From assembly GCA_028282485.1 (NCBI GenBank), contig JANQHU010000293.1, positions 1-20,236 on the forward strand: DNA of 20,236 nucleotides. The letters run 5' to 3'. The notes below the pieces were generated by a model, which was given only the letters and a program-made list of their open reading frames with translations, did not search any database and was not told where the DNA came from. The number at the start of each line of letters is the position of its first letter. The first letter of the stretch is position 1. This DNA is from Bacillota bacterium. GTDB taxonomy: Bacteria; Bacillota; UBA4882; UBA8346. This document shows, piece after piece, positions 7,046 to 14,429 of the stretch. A program made the translations under genes and the position numbers.

Positions 7046-8125
7046 ATGCTGAAGATCGCTATTGTTGGCGCTACCGGTATCGTGGGCCAGCAAGCTATTG
7101 TCAATTTAACAAATCATCCCTGGTTTAAAATTACTAATTTAGCAGCATCCCAGCGTTCTGCTGGTAAAACTTATCAAAATGCTCTCAAAGATGGCAACGG
7201 TTCTTCCCGCTGGTGGTGTCCCGAAGAATTGCCCGAAGAGATTGCCAATATTATGGTTGAAGATGCGTCTGAATTTGACCCGACCTGCGTTGATCTCATT
7301 TTTTCAGCCATGGATGCCAAAATAGCTAAAGAATTAGAGCCCAAATATGCCCAAACTACACCCGTAATCAGTACTGCCTCCGCTTTTCGCTATGAAGCGG
7401 ACACCCCAATTTTAATTGGAGGGGTAAATATGGACCAAGTGGCCCTCCTGGCCCACCAACAACAAAAACGAGGGTGGCAGGGCTTTGTGGCTCCTAAATC
7501 AAATTGTACCATTTCCGGTTTAACCATTTCCTTAAAACCAATTCTCGATAATTTTGGCCTCAAACAAGTAATTATGACTTCTTTACAGGCCATGTCCGGT
7601 GCCGGACGTAGCCCCGGTCTTTCCGCAATGGATATGACCGAAAATGTAGTTCCTTATATTGCCGGCGAAGAACCCAAAGCAGAGACCGAGCCCCAAAAAA
7701 TTTTAGGACAATTAACTAGTAACACTATTATTCCGGCTGATTTTAAAATATCGGCTACCTGTACCCGAGTGCCAGTTCTTGACGGTCATTTAGTTTCTAC
7801 TTTTGTGGAGACCGAAAAACCCTGCACCCCGGAAGAAGTAAAAGCGGCAATGACTTCTTTTGGTAAGGAATTTACCGCTCTGAACCTCCCTAGCTCCCCA
7901 GCAAATATAATTGAAGTAACTGACGACCCCTTTCGGCCCCAACCCCGCCTGGATCGGGAACGGGGTGGCGGGATGAGTGTCACAGTGGGTAGATTACGAA
8001 AAGATCCGCTTTTTACAAACGGAATTAAATACGTCTGCTTAGCCCACAATACTAAACTCGGTGCTGCTAAAGGCGCTATCCAAACCGCTGAATATCTAGT
8101 GAAATATTATTTAAAATGGCTCTAA
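7046..8125 (+). CDS. asd: Aspartate-semialdehyde dehydrogenase
   Basis: Asd reduces aspartyl phosphate to aspartate semialdehyde with NADPH, the branch point to lysine/diaminopimelate, threonine and methionine. The 359-residue protein has the nucleotide loop GATGIVG at 8–14, the active-site cysteine Cys154 in SNCTISGL, and Arg241 and His248 in the RVPVLDGH segment. GGGMSVTVGRLR near the C-terminus is also typical. Length and motifs are those of the archaeal/fungal-like Asd branch, which also occurs in some Clostridia, rather than the classical enterobacterial type. The start is ATG 7046 with GGAGG 7 bases upstream; a longer in-frame extension to 6995 lacks an SD. No other gene of the pathway adjoins it, so it appears monocistronic. 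Confidence 0.94.
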   Translation: MLKIAIVGATGIVGQQAIVNLTNHPWFKITNLAASQRSAGKTYQNALKDGNGSSRWWCPEELPEEIANIMVEDASEFDPTCVDLIFSAMDAKIAKELEPKYAQTTPVISTASAFRYEADTPILIGGVNMDQVALLAHQQQKRGWQGFVAPKSNCTISGLTISLKPILDNFGLKQVIMTSLQAMSGAGRSPGLSAMDMTENVVPYIAGEEPKAETEPQKILGQLTSNTIIPADFKISATCTRVPVLDGHLVSTFVETEKPCTPEEVKAAMTSFGKEFTALNLPSSPANIIEVTDDPFRPQPRLDRERGGGMSVTVGRLRKDPLFTNGIKYVCLAHNTKLGAAKGAIQTAEYLVKYYLKWL

Positions 8126-8213
8126 TTAAGTTATTTGAGGTAAATTGGCTTCCCTGCCCAGGGAAAAGTTTTGCTAGTTCTTCTGTTAGTAAACTAAATT
8201 TAAATATTTCATT

Positions 8214-8245
8214 AAAAAAATCCCAGCAACGCTGGGATTTTTTTT
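8214..8245 (+). terminator. Intrinsic terminator after asd, likely bidirectional
   Basis: ATCCCAGC (8220–8227), loop AAC and GCTGGGAT (8231–8238) form an 8-bp GC-rich stem flanked by seven A on the left and eight T on the right, so it can stop transcription from both sides. A second hairpin, TTCCCT-GCCC-AGGGAA at 8150–8165, lies nearer to asd but has only a short T run. Confidence 0.9.
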
Positions 8246-8327
8246 GAGTGGGAGCTATTTTGGGTAGGGACAAAATATTTACTGCTCTCAAACTTCTGAT
8301 AAGTTATTTTTTAGGTTTCAATAAAAT

Positions 8328-8340
8328 GCCGTTTAACGGC
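8328..8340 (-). terminator. Small hairpin on the stop codon of the 8333–9373 gene
   Basis: GCCGT-TAA-ACGGC on the minus strand: the 5-bp arms flank the TAA stop codon, which is the loop. ATTTTATT follows. This is a weak terminator at best; the stronger one at 8214–8245 may do the real work. Confidence 0.35.
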
Positions 8341-9373
8341 TTGGCCCGGCAGCACTAGGCCCCATTTCGGTTAAATATTTTTTGGGATCAGTTATTTCTG
8401 CAACTTCTTTACCAGTTGTTTTCTCGTTAGCCAACATTAATTTATATAAGGCTATCATTCCCGCATCTATAATATCTTTATCATATTTTTTTATACTAGC
8501 GATAAGCTCATCCCTAGCAGTATTGTCGTTTCGATTTTTACCTACACCTCTAGCTACTAAATTTAAAGATTTTACTATGATGTCTACTGTACTAAAAACA
8601 ACAGCCGGCGGGTTGGTCATTATTCCCGCTGTCAGACCACTGATCGATAAAAGATTTGCTCCTAGATCGTAAATAAATTCGTTTTGGTGATTTTTTGTTT
8701 TATCTTGATAAGTTTTAATACTGCTTATCAAATCATTACACACCTCACGTGCTGGTTGAAAATGCTGTTGTTCTTTTAAATAATCTCTAAATTCTAAAAG
8801 TTTTTTAGCATTAATACATAAGCAAAGTTTCTCTCCTTGCGAATCTTTTATTTTAATATTAATATCTTTTATTTCTGGATTTTTAGAGGGTTTTTTTAAC
8901 CGCACATTCATTATTGATGAAGCTTCATTTAATTCTTTCATTAGGTATTCCGGAGGAGCCTTCTTTGATGATGCTGCCTTTTGTGCTGCATATTCTTGTG
9001 GAGTTAGTACTTGTATTGCATCAGTATCAAGCATTTTTCTTATTGTTTCTAGTAATAGGATTTCCTGAGCATGAGCATGGCTAGGACTTATTGTTGGATC
9101 GCTGCTGTTTTCCTCTAATTTTAATAGGCTAGCTAAATATTTAAATAATTGTTTTCCTGGGAATTCACTTCCATTTCCTGTATTTTTTTTCATTATCGCA
9201 TCAAAAGTTTCTTCATCTGTTGTTGGACTTTTTTGAAAATAGTCTTTGATCAGAGAGTCTTGTAATTTTAGTGAAACTACATCTGAATTTTGAGCTACAT
9301 TTGGCTCTGTTCTGTTACTACCTCCTGACTCAACTCCAGAATATGGTCTTTGAGGATTTAATCTTGAAAACAT
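8333..9373 (-). CDS. Unrecognised 346-residue protein, AT-rich orphan gene
   Basis: I do not recognise this protein. It has no signal peptide. The first 35 residues are Ser/Gly/Asn/Gln-rich and probably disordered. The middle (about 75–230) is helical and charged, with CLCI at 184–187. A long apolar stretch (about 237–275) is interrupted by TNPP at 253–256 and could form a helical membrane hairpin. The C-terminus ends in a Pro/Ser/Ala-rich tail. This layout recalls secreted effectors or toxin-like proteins, but no motif proves it. The coding sequence is visibly more AT-rich than its neighbours, which suggests transfer. ATG 9373 has AAGGAG 9 bases upstream, and the promoter at 9430–9458 is perfect consensus. 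It stands alone between asd and a divergent lipoprotein gene. Confidence 0.8.
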   Translation of the reverse strand: MFSRLNPQRPYSGVESGGSNRTEPNVAQNSDVVSLKLQDSLIKDYFQKSPTTDEETFDAIMKKNTGNGSEFPGKQLFKYLASLLKLEENSSDPTISPSHAHAQEILLLETIRKMLDTDAIQVLTPQEYAAQKAASSKKAPPEYLMKELNEASSIMNVRLKKPSKNPEIKDINIKIKDSQGEKLCLCINAKKLLEFRDYLKEQQHFQPAREVCNDLISSIKTYQDKTKNHQNEFIYDLGANLLSISGLTAGIMTNPPAVVFSTVDIIVKSLNLVARGVGKNRNDNTARDELIASIKKYDKDIIDAGMIALYKLMLANEKTTGKEVAEITDPKKYLTEMGPSAAGPSR

Positions 9374-9429
9374 CTTTACTTACTCCTTCAATAATACTAA
9401 TAAATTTCTCAATTTTTTTGAGCAGTAAT

Positions 9430-9458
9430 ATTATACCTAATAACACTTAAATTGTCAA
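9430..9458 (-). promoter_or_regulatory. Perfect-consensus sigma-A promoter of the orphan gene
   Basis: On the minus strand TTGACA (9458–9453), exactly 17 bases, then TATAAT (9435–9430). Both hexamers match consensus at every position, which is rare and predicts strong, activator-independent transcription. A small repeat CTCAA-TTGAG in the leader (around 9408–9422) could fold near the 5' end of the transcript. Confidence 0.88.
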
Positions 9459-9503
9459 TTGTTGGATCTGTAATTTCTACATACTTCACCTTCCCACCAG
9501 CAA

Positions 9504-9515
9504 TTTGTTAACAAA
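9504..9515. promoter_or_regulatory. 12-bp palindrome between divergent promoters
   Basis: TTTGTTAACAAA is a perfect palindrome lying between the -35 elements of the orphan-gene promoter and the lipoprotein-gene promoter. It could be an operator for a dimeric regulator, but AT-rich palindromes of this length can occur by chance. Confidence 0.3.
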
Positions 9516-9523
9516 AATGTAAC

Positions 9524-9551
9524 TTGAATTCTTATAAAAAAGTAATAAAAT
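9524..9551 (+). promoter_or_regulatory. Probable sigma-A promoter of the lipoprotein gene
   Basis: TTGAAT (9524–9529), 16 bases, TAAAAT (9546–9551). The -10 matches 5 of 6 and the -35 matches 4 of 6. The lipoprotein start codon is 40 bases downstream. Confidence 0.5.
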
Positions 9552-9591
9552 AGATATAGAGTAAATTTTCAAAATAGTAGGTGAATCAACC

Positions 9592-10791
9592 TTGCCACAA
9601 AAAAACTTCTTTCATTTAATTGCACTAATTCTTTTGACCTTATTTTTGTCGGGCTGCCTTAGCAAAGCGCATTTACCCACTCCCACTCCCGGCGATTTTC
9701 AAGGCAAAATCAAAGATTTTTATTCCAACGAACCCCTTTTAGGAGCCAGCATTACCATCGACTCACAGACAATCACTACCACCACCGATGGTAAATTTTT
9801 GTTTGCCCAACTTCAGCCCGGCACTCATCAAATCATGGTCACACATCCCTGGTATGAAACAAAAACAATTCCCTTAAAGTTTGTCGGTAAAACAAATGAG
9901 TACACCATCACCCTCAAAAGACTGCCTCTAAACGAAAAACTTCTCATTAGTAAAAAAATCGATGGCCAATGGGATATTTTCCAACTAGATCTGGCGAACC
10001 AAGGGGAAAATCAACTTACCGACCTTCCTTCTAACGAAAAAAGACCCCAAAAATTGAGGGGTGAGCAGACAATTATTTTTGAATCCGATCCACAGGGTGA
10101 CTCGGATCTCTTTTTGCTGGAGTTACCCACCCAAAGCCTGACCAAGCTCCCTTGTAATGCTTCTAAAAACGACCAAACACCGAGCCTGGCCCTGAATGCC
10201 AATCAAGAAGTCTTACTAGCTTTCAAATCCACGCGGACTAGTCCCGGTAGTATCCTTCTCTACAACTTAGCTACCCGAGAGCAACCACCTTTAACAATTA
10301 CCACCGGAAGCAATCCCAAGCTCAGCCCTGACGGGAGATTTCTGGCTTATACTAATAGCAAATACCAGCTTCAGCTTATTGATTTGGAGTTAAGCAATGA
10401 ACCGGGATCCCCAGCAGTGCCAATTCCTTTTAACGGTAAAGTTAAAAATCTCTGTTGGCACCCTGATCCAAATGAGCGTAAGCTCGCTGTCGAAGCAATT
10501 CTTCCCGAGGCCAAGCGCAGCTTTATCTACTTAGTAGAATTAGAACCGGACTATACCGCCGCCTGGCAGCAAGTTACTTTTCCTTATACTAAGGCTGACG
10601 CCCATTATTATCCCTGCTGGTCAAAAGACGGCCAACTAATCTTCTTTGAAGGCACGATTATTTATAAAACCCGTAAAGATATTTACGCCATTCGGGTTAA
10701 GGATGGCTTAAAACAGCAAGAAAAAGCCAAAATAATCATGCTTACCAAAGGATCCGGGGATAAAAGATACCCTTCTTTAGGGGAATATTGA
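9592..10791 (+). CDS. Lipoprotein with carboxypeptidase-regulatory-like and TolB-like propeller domains
   Basis: A 399-residue exported lipoprotein. The signal peptide ends in the lipobox LSGC with the lipidated cysteine at residue 22; a Pro/Thr linker follows. Residues about 35–110 look like a carboxypeptidase regulatory-like or PEGA beta-sandwich (GASITIDSQTITTTTDGKF, PGTHQIMVTHPWYETKT). Residues about 115–399 contain repeated strand patterns such as NPKLSPDGRFLAYTNS and YYPCWSKDGQLIFFEG, characteristic of TolB/WD40-type beta-propellers. Such proteins usually bind partners at the cell envelope; the partner is unknown. The start is TTG 9592 with AGGTGA 7 bases upstream; no ATG fits. No cotranscribed gene follows. 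Confidence 0.85.
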   Translation: MPQKNFFHLIALILLTLFLSGCLSKAHLPTPTPGDFQGKIKDFYSNEPLLGASITIDSQTITTTTDGKFLFAQLQPGTHQIMVTHPWYETKTIPLKFVGKTNEYTITLKRLPLNEKLLISKKIDGQWDIFQLDLANQGENQLTDLPSNEKRPQKLRGEQTIIFESDPQGDSDLFLLELPTQSLTKLPCNASKNDQTPSLALNANQEVLLAFKSTRTSPGSILLYNLATREQPPLTITTGSNPKLSPDGRFLAYTNSKYQLQLIDLELSNEPGSPAVPIPFNGKVKNLCWHPDPNERKLAVEAILPEAKRSFIYLVELEPDYTAAWQQVTFPYTKADAHYYPCWSKDGQLIFFEGTIIYKTRKDIYAIRVKDGLKQQEKAKIIMLTKGSGDKRYPSLGEY

Positions 10792-10825
10792 GGAACCCCA
10801 AGCTTTTAAGAAGGATTTTAAATAA

Positions 10826-10999
10826 ACTGGTCAAAACCATGCCATTTCAACTGGTAAAATAGTTTACGAAGCCGATCCAAATAAAACAGAAGACTATTTA
10901 GAAACAGTTTTAAGCAGATATCAAGGACAAAGAATTAAGTCTCAATTATTCTTCAAAGATTGGGACCAGGGATTAAAGGAGGATTACGGAAATGGTTAA
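10826..10999 (+). pseudogene. Possible gene remnant, 57 open codons without a start
   Basis: Between the lipoprotein and the GH13 gene a frame runs from just after TAA 10823–10825 to TAA 10997–10999. It encodes a plausible hydrophilic protein end (including AISTGKIVYEADPNKTEDY and QLFFKDWDQGLKEDYGNG) but has no ATG, GTG or TTG start and no SD. The balanced composition looks like real coding sequence rather than AT-rich spacer. It is probably the 3' end of a gene whose front part was lost. I do not recognise the family. Confidence 0.35.
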
Positions 11000-11024
11000 T
11001 TTTGTGAAGTAGTCAAATTAATCT

Positions 11025-11063
11025 AAAAAAAAACACGCTCCTATTGTTGCAGAATAATGCGTG
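11025..11063 (-). terminator. Terminator overlapping the 3' end of the GH13 gene
   Basis: On the minus strand CACGC (11063–11059) pairs with GCGTG (11038–11034), with further AT pairing inside (ATTATT with AACAAT, one mismatch), followed by nine T. The 5' arm lies within the last codons of the glycosidase gene, and the stop codon is inside the structure. Confidence 0.5.
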
Positions 11064-12333
11064 GGTATCGAGAAATGGTTAATTCTTTTTCTCCACTAAG
11101 CTTTTTTCCGGTTAACAAATCTATTCCGGTTACAGGCGATTCCCATGATCTTTTTCCAAACCGATTTTCTAGATTAATAATGATCGTATAACAATTTTTA
11201 TTAGTTAATTGAGAATTTTTCTTTCTCCAATCAATTCTAATTAGACCGGGGAGAAGTTCTTGGATTTGAAAGTCTGTACATTCTCCTTTGATCTCTTTGG
11301 CTAAAGCCACTACCCTCGTAAAATAATTTTGAAATTCCCTATCTCCTTCATTCCAGGGAACCACATCTTTTTCAAAAAAATCAGGATAATGACTAAAACC
11401 GTATTCTTGACCCATGTAAACCAAACTAGGCCCGGGTAGGAAAAGATAAAAAGCCGTCCAATTTTTTAAAGAACTACTTGTGCCAAACAGCTCGGCTGCC
11501 CGAAGATTATCATGATTTTCTAAAAAACGCAGTTTTAGAGCGCCTTCGGGGTAAAGGGTTTCTTGAATATAAAGTTGGTTTAAATACATTTGCAAACTAT
11601 TTTTTCCCGCTAAATAGCCTTTCAGATATTCAAAACCATCATAATCATAGGTAATATCAAAGGCCGGATAAAGCTCCGGGTCTGCCGCTACCTGAATGCC
11701 CCTTTGCCTTAAAGATTTAATAAAACTTTTTTCCAGACTCTCGGCCAGCCAGATCATCGGCCTTTCTCTGGCCAACTCTTGCCTGGCTTTCTCCCAGAAA
11801 GCTACTGGTACCAACGAAGCGACGTCGCAGCGAAAGCCATCCACTCCCTGCTGCTGCCAATAACGTAAGGTTTCAATTAAATAGTTCCATAATTGCGGAG
11901 CAGTATAATCTAAATCATAAACATCAGTCCAGTCGGTAACTTTTCGAGTTAGCTCCCCCTGCCTATTTTTTAAAAAGAAATGGGGATTAAGCTCTTGCAA
12001 AACCGAATCAATTGCCGCATGATTAAAAACCACATCTAAGATCAACTTCATTCCTAGGCTATGGGTTTTGGCGACTAATTTCTGAAAAGATTTTAAATCA
12101 CCTAGATCAGAAGAAATATCCCGGTAGTCTAAAATAGCGTAAGGACTACCGTAGTTTCCCTTCCGCAGGGCTCTGCCAATGGGATGAATCGGCATTAACC
12201 AGAGGGTATCCACCCCTAAAGCTTTGATCCGGTCTAAATCAGCAGTCAAAGCCGTAAAGGTTCCTGCTTGACTGTAGTTCCGTACGTGAACTTCGTAAAT
12301 AATGTTAGTTCTTAAATTTAAGTTAAGCGCCAT
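11041..12333 (-). CDS. GH13 alpha-amylase-family glycosidase, cytoplasmic
   Basis: A 430-residue TIM-barrel glycosidase acting on alpha-glucans. The four conserved regions are present: region I DVVFNH (100–105), region II GFRCDVA with nucleophile Asp170, region III with acid/base Glu198 (WLAES), and region IV ENHD with Asp275. There is no signal peptide, so it acts on internal substrates such as maltodextrins or glycogen-derived oligosaccharides. It lacks an N-terminal starch-binding domain and is shorter than most neopullulanases. A minimal C-terminal beta domain covers about residues 360–430. Subfamily and exact bond preference (hydrolysis or transfer) cannot be fixed by eye. ATG 12333 has GAGG 5 bases upstream. 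The gene appears monocistronic, with its own promoter and terminator. The window-edge ROK kinase would be a metabolic partner but is far away. Confidence 0.9.
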   Translation of the reverse strand: MALNLNLRTNIIYEVHVRNYSQAGTFTALTADLDRIKALGVDTLWLMPIHPIGRALRKGNYGSPYAILDYRDISSDLGDLKSFQKLVAKTHSLGMKLILDVVFNHAAIDSVLQELNPHFFLKNRQGELTRKVTDWTDVYDLDYTAPQLWNYLIETLRYWQQQGVDGFRCDVASLVPVAFWEKARQELARERPMIWLAESLEKSFIKSLRQRGIQVAADPELYPAFDITYDYDGFEYLKGYLAGKNSLQMYLNQLYIQETLYPEGALKLRFLENHDNLRAAELFGTSSSLKNWTAFYLFLPGPSLVYMGQEYGFSHYPDFFEKDVVPWNEGDREFQNYFTRVVALAKEIKGECTDFQIQELLPGLIRIDWRKKNSQLTNKNCYTIIINLENRFGKRSWESPVTGIDLLTGKKLSGEKELTISRYPRIILQQ

Positions 12334-12372
12334 TTCTTCCTCTCTCTACTTCTCAAAAAGTCTTTTCTTTAT

Positions 12373-12402
12373 ATTATAGGTGATACTTATTTAACCTGCC
12401 AA
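12373..12402 (-). promoter_or_regulatory. Sigma-A promoter of the GH13 gene
   Basis: On the minus strand TTGGCA (12402–12397), 18 bases, TATAAT (12378–12373): 5 of 6 and 6 of 6 matches. The leader to ATG 12333 is about 32 bases. No catabolite-response element is obvious around it. Confidence 0.7.
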
Positions 12403-12518
12403 GGGGAAAATAATAACTACTGTTGATCAAAATTAAAAACTAAAAAGAAACTATCAGTAATCTTCAAGATTTTAAAAGAATATAACCGAATTTAGAGGAA
12501 ACTTTCTTCACAATGTAG

Positions 12519-12524
12519 TATAAT
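12519..12524 (+). promoter_or_regulatory. Possible -10 element of the serC promoter
   Basis: A perfect TATAAT stands 53 bases before the serC start. No recognisable -35 is found at 16–18 bases upstream, so an activator or another start site may be involved. The rest of 12403–12576 shows no riboswitch or T-box that I can see. Confidence 0.35.
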
Positions 12525-12576
12525 AATACAGTGAAAAAACATATTTTATTTAAGTTTAGTTTGAGGAGGATGGAAA

Positions 12577-13665
12577 ATGAGCACTCGAGTTTATAATTTC
12601 AACCCTGGTCCAGCAGCATTACCCTTACCAGTACTAGAAGAAGCCCAGGCCGAATTATTAGATTTTCAGGGAATTGGCATGTCGGTGATGGAGATTAGCC
12701 ATCGGAGTAAAGAGTATCTAATTTTAAATGAAGAAACCGAAAAGCTGTTCAAAGAATTATTAAAAATTCCGGATAATTATCGGGTATTATTTCTGCAGGG
12801 GGGGGCAAGTACCCAATTTGCCATGGTTCCCTTAAATTTTTTAACTCCCGCAAAAACAGCAGCTTATATTTTATCCGGCGGTTGGTCTGCTAAAGCCTAC
12901 GCTGAAGCTGCCCAAATTGGCGCTGTCCAAATAGCGGCCAGTTCAAAAGAAACAAATTATAAGCAAATTCCTAACTTAGAGGATCTACAATTAAGCGCCC
13001 AGACGGCCTATGTACATCTTACATCTAATAACACCCTGTACGGCACTGCTTGGCAAGAATTTCCCGATTTGGACGGTCACACTTTAGTAGCGGATATGTC
13101 AAGTGATATTCTCTCGCGCCCCTTTGACGCAAGTAAATTCGGCCTAATTTATGCTGGTGCTCAAAAGAATGCGGGCCCCAGTGGGGTTACTATCGTCATC
13201 ATTAAGCAAGAATTACTAGAAACCGCCAACCAAAATATTCCCACTATCTTACAATATCCGGTTCACGTTAAAAATGATTCTTTATATAATACGCCCCCTG
13301 CTTTTTCCGTTTACATGGTAAACTTAGTCTTAAAATGGTTAAAAGCCCAAGGTGGCTTAGCTAAAATGGCCGAGCTTAATCAGGAAAAAGCGAGTTACAT
13401 CTATGCTGTTATTGACGAAAGCAATGGTTTTTATCAGGGTCATGCTCAAAAAGCAAGCCGCTCCTTAATGAATATTACTTTCACTTTAGCAAATGAAGCC
13501 CTCGAAAAGGCCTTTGTGAGCGAAGCCACCAACCAAAATTTAATTGGTCTTAAAGGGCACCGCTCCGTAGGCGGAATTCGTGCCTCTACTTATAACGCTG
13601 TTCCTAAAGAAGCCTGCGTAGCGTTAGCCGAGTTTATGAAAGATTTCCAAAGACGAAATGGCTAA
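12577..13665 (+). CDS. serC: Phosphoserine aminotransferase
   Basis: SerC converts 3-phosphohydroxypyruvate and glutamate to phosphoserine in serine synthesis, and can serve pyridoxal phosphate synthesis. The 362-residue protein is of normal family length. It opens with YNFNPGPAALP; GGASTQFAMVPLN (75–87) binds the cofactor phosphate. VADMSSDILSRP holds Asp173, which contacts the pyridine nitrogen, and the cofactor lysine is Lys197 in YAGAQKNAGPSG. GHRSVGGIRASTYNA near the C-terminus is the conserved substrate-binding end. ATG 12577 is preceded by GAGGAGG at good spacing. No serA follows, and a terminator comes directly after the gene. Confidence 0.97.
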   Translation: MSTRVYNFNPGPAALPLPVLEEAQAELLDFQGIGMSVMEISHRSKEYLILNEETEKLFKELLKIPDNYRVLFLQGGASTQFAMVPLNFLTPAKTAAYILSGGWSAKAYAEAAQIGAVQIAASSKETNYKQIPNLEDLQLSAQTAYVHLTSNNTLYGTAWQEFPDLDGHTLVADMSSDILSRPFDASKFGLIYAGAQKNAGPSGVTIVIIKQELLETANQNIPTILQYPVHVKNDSLYNTPPAFSVYMVNLVLKWLKAQGGLAKMAELNQEKASYIYAVIDESNGFYQGHAQKASRSLMNITFTLANEALEKAFVSEATNQNLIGLKGHRSVGGIRASTYNAVPKEACVALAEFMKDFQRRNG

Positions 13666-13686
13666 AAATTAGTTATTAAAAATGGT

Positions 13687-13733
13687 AAACCAACAACGAG
13701 AGCTCTCCTCTAGAAATCTCGTTGTTGGTTTTT
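13687..13733 (+). terminator. Long-stem terminator between convergent serC and gyrI-like genes
   Basis: AAACCAACAACGAGA (13687–13701) and its exact complement (13717–13731) form a 15-bp stem with a 15-base loop, ending in five T. It lies 22 bases past the serC stop and 10 bases before the stop codon of the convergent gene, so it may serve both. Confidence 0.85.
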
Positions 13734-13742
13734 GCTATTTGA

Positions 13743-14201
13743 TCAAACCAGGGCTAACATTACTTTGGTTTGGAGTTCCTCTTCAGGAATGGTGCGCGGA
13801 TCATTTAAGTAAAACTCATAGGCGACCCCGCTTGGGGTAAAGTCTTGTTCTTTGATAAATTCCGTGAGCGAATTGTAGGCATTCTCTATTTTATTATACG
13901 GACCAATATGCATACAAGTAGCATATTTGCCCGCTGGAATCTCTCCGGGTTTCATGTTATCTTTTCCCGGTAGTTCTTTGGCTACCGGAAAACCTATCGC
14001 AATATCTAGATCCGCCATATCCATGTTATAATAAGCCACAAAAGGTGGTCCCGCCGGATAAGTTCCCATTTCGGTAAGATATTCTACTAAGGATTGATAA
14101 GCAGGACCTAAGACATTTGGTAAATCTCCCACCGCCGCTCGCGTTCTAATTGCTAGAATTGGTTGCGCTGCTTGCTCCACTACTTGACCTTTACTACTCA
14201 T
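13743..14201 (-). CDS. GyrI-like / AraC effector-binding-domain protein
   Basis: A 152-residue stand-alone GyrI-like small-molecule-binding domain, the fold of E. coli SbmC/GyrI and the effector domain of BmrR/Rob-type regulators. Recognisable features are an N-terminal strand (ILAIRTRAAVGDLPNVLG), GPPFVAYYNMDMADLDIAIGFPV, GEIPAGKYATCMHIGPYNKIENAYNSL, with the HIGPY motif, and a final EFYLNDPRTIPEEELQTKV segment typical of the family. No DNA-binding domain is attached. The preferred start is ATG 14201 with GGAGG 7 bases upstream; the longer frame from 14234 would contain that SD. It has a strong promoter with a LexA box just upstream, which fits a role in stress or drug response. Ligand and target are unknown. 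Confidence 0.85.
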   Translation of the reverse strand: MSSKGQVVEQAAQPILAIRTRAAVGDLPNVLGPAYQSLVEYLTEMGTYPAGPPFVAYYNMDMADLDIAIGFPVAKELPGKDNMKPGEIPAGKYATCMHIGPYNKIENAYNSLTEFIKEQDFTPSGVAYEFYLNDPRTIPEEELQTKVMLALV

Positions 14202-14259
14202 TAACATCCCTCCATTTTTTACTTTCATAATCATTTCATGAATTTCAAAAACTTCTTTT

Positions 14260-14288
14260 ATTATACCCTACCGAAAAATAATTATCAA
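14260..14288 (-). promoter_or_regulatory. Strong sigma-A promoter of the gyrI-like gene
   Basis: On the minus strand TTGATA (14288–14283), 17 bases, TATAAT (14265–14260): 5 of 6 and 6 of 6 matches at ideal spacing. The start codon at 14201 leaves a leader of about 50 bases. Confidence 0.8.
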
Positions 14289-14296
14289 TACAAAAT

Positions 14297-14310
14297 CGAA
14301 CATTTGTTCT
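14297..14310. promoter_or_regulatory. LexA/DinR-type SOS box upstream of the gyrI-like promoter
   Basis: CGAACATTTGTTCT matches the Gram-positive LexA operator CGAAC-N4-GTTCG except for the last base. It ends 8 bases upstream of the -35 hexamer at 14288. Placement just upstream of the promoter is compatible with repression, though boxes overlapping the -35/-10 are more common. Confidence 0.65.
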
Positions 14311-14343
14311 AAAATTTATTATTAAATATTATCAATTATCTCC

Positions 14344-14370
14344 TAAATTCCTTAATTATTTTGACGATAA
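14344..14370 (+). promoter_or_regulatory. Sigma-D/sigma-28 flagellar-class promoter of the chemoreceptor
   Basis: TAAA (14344–14347), exactly 15 bases, then GACGATAA (14363–14370), against the sigma-28 consensus TAAA-N15-GCCGATAA: one mismatch. The chemoreceptor start codon is 59 bases downstream. This implies a flagellar regulon elsewhere in the genome. Confidence 0.82.
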
Positions 14371-14429
14371 TATATATGGCGGCCAGATTTGGCCTCATAT
14401 CTTGCTCAAAAACGAAAGGACGTGTTTGG

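Noticed and set aside
8076..8291. Minus-strand 71-codon frame across the asd end and terminator
   Set aside because: It runs through a strong intrinsic terminator and overlaps asd; no SD.
8382..8672. Plus-strand 96-codon hydrophobic frame opposite the orphan gene
   Set aside because: It looks like a membrane protein only because the opposite strand encodes a charged, AT-rich protein. It has no SD, and the minus-strand gene has a perfect promoter and a good SD.
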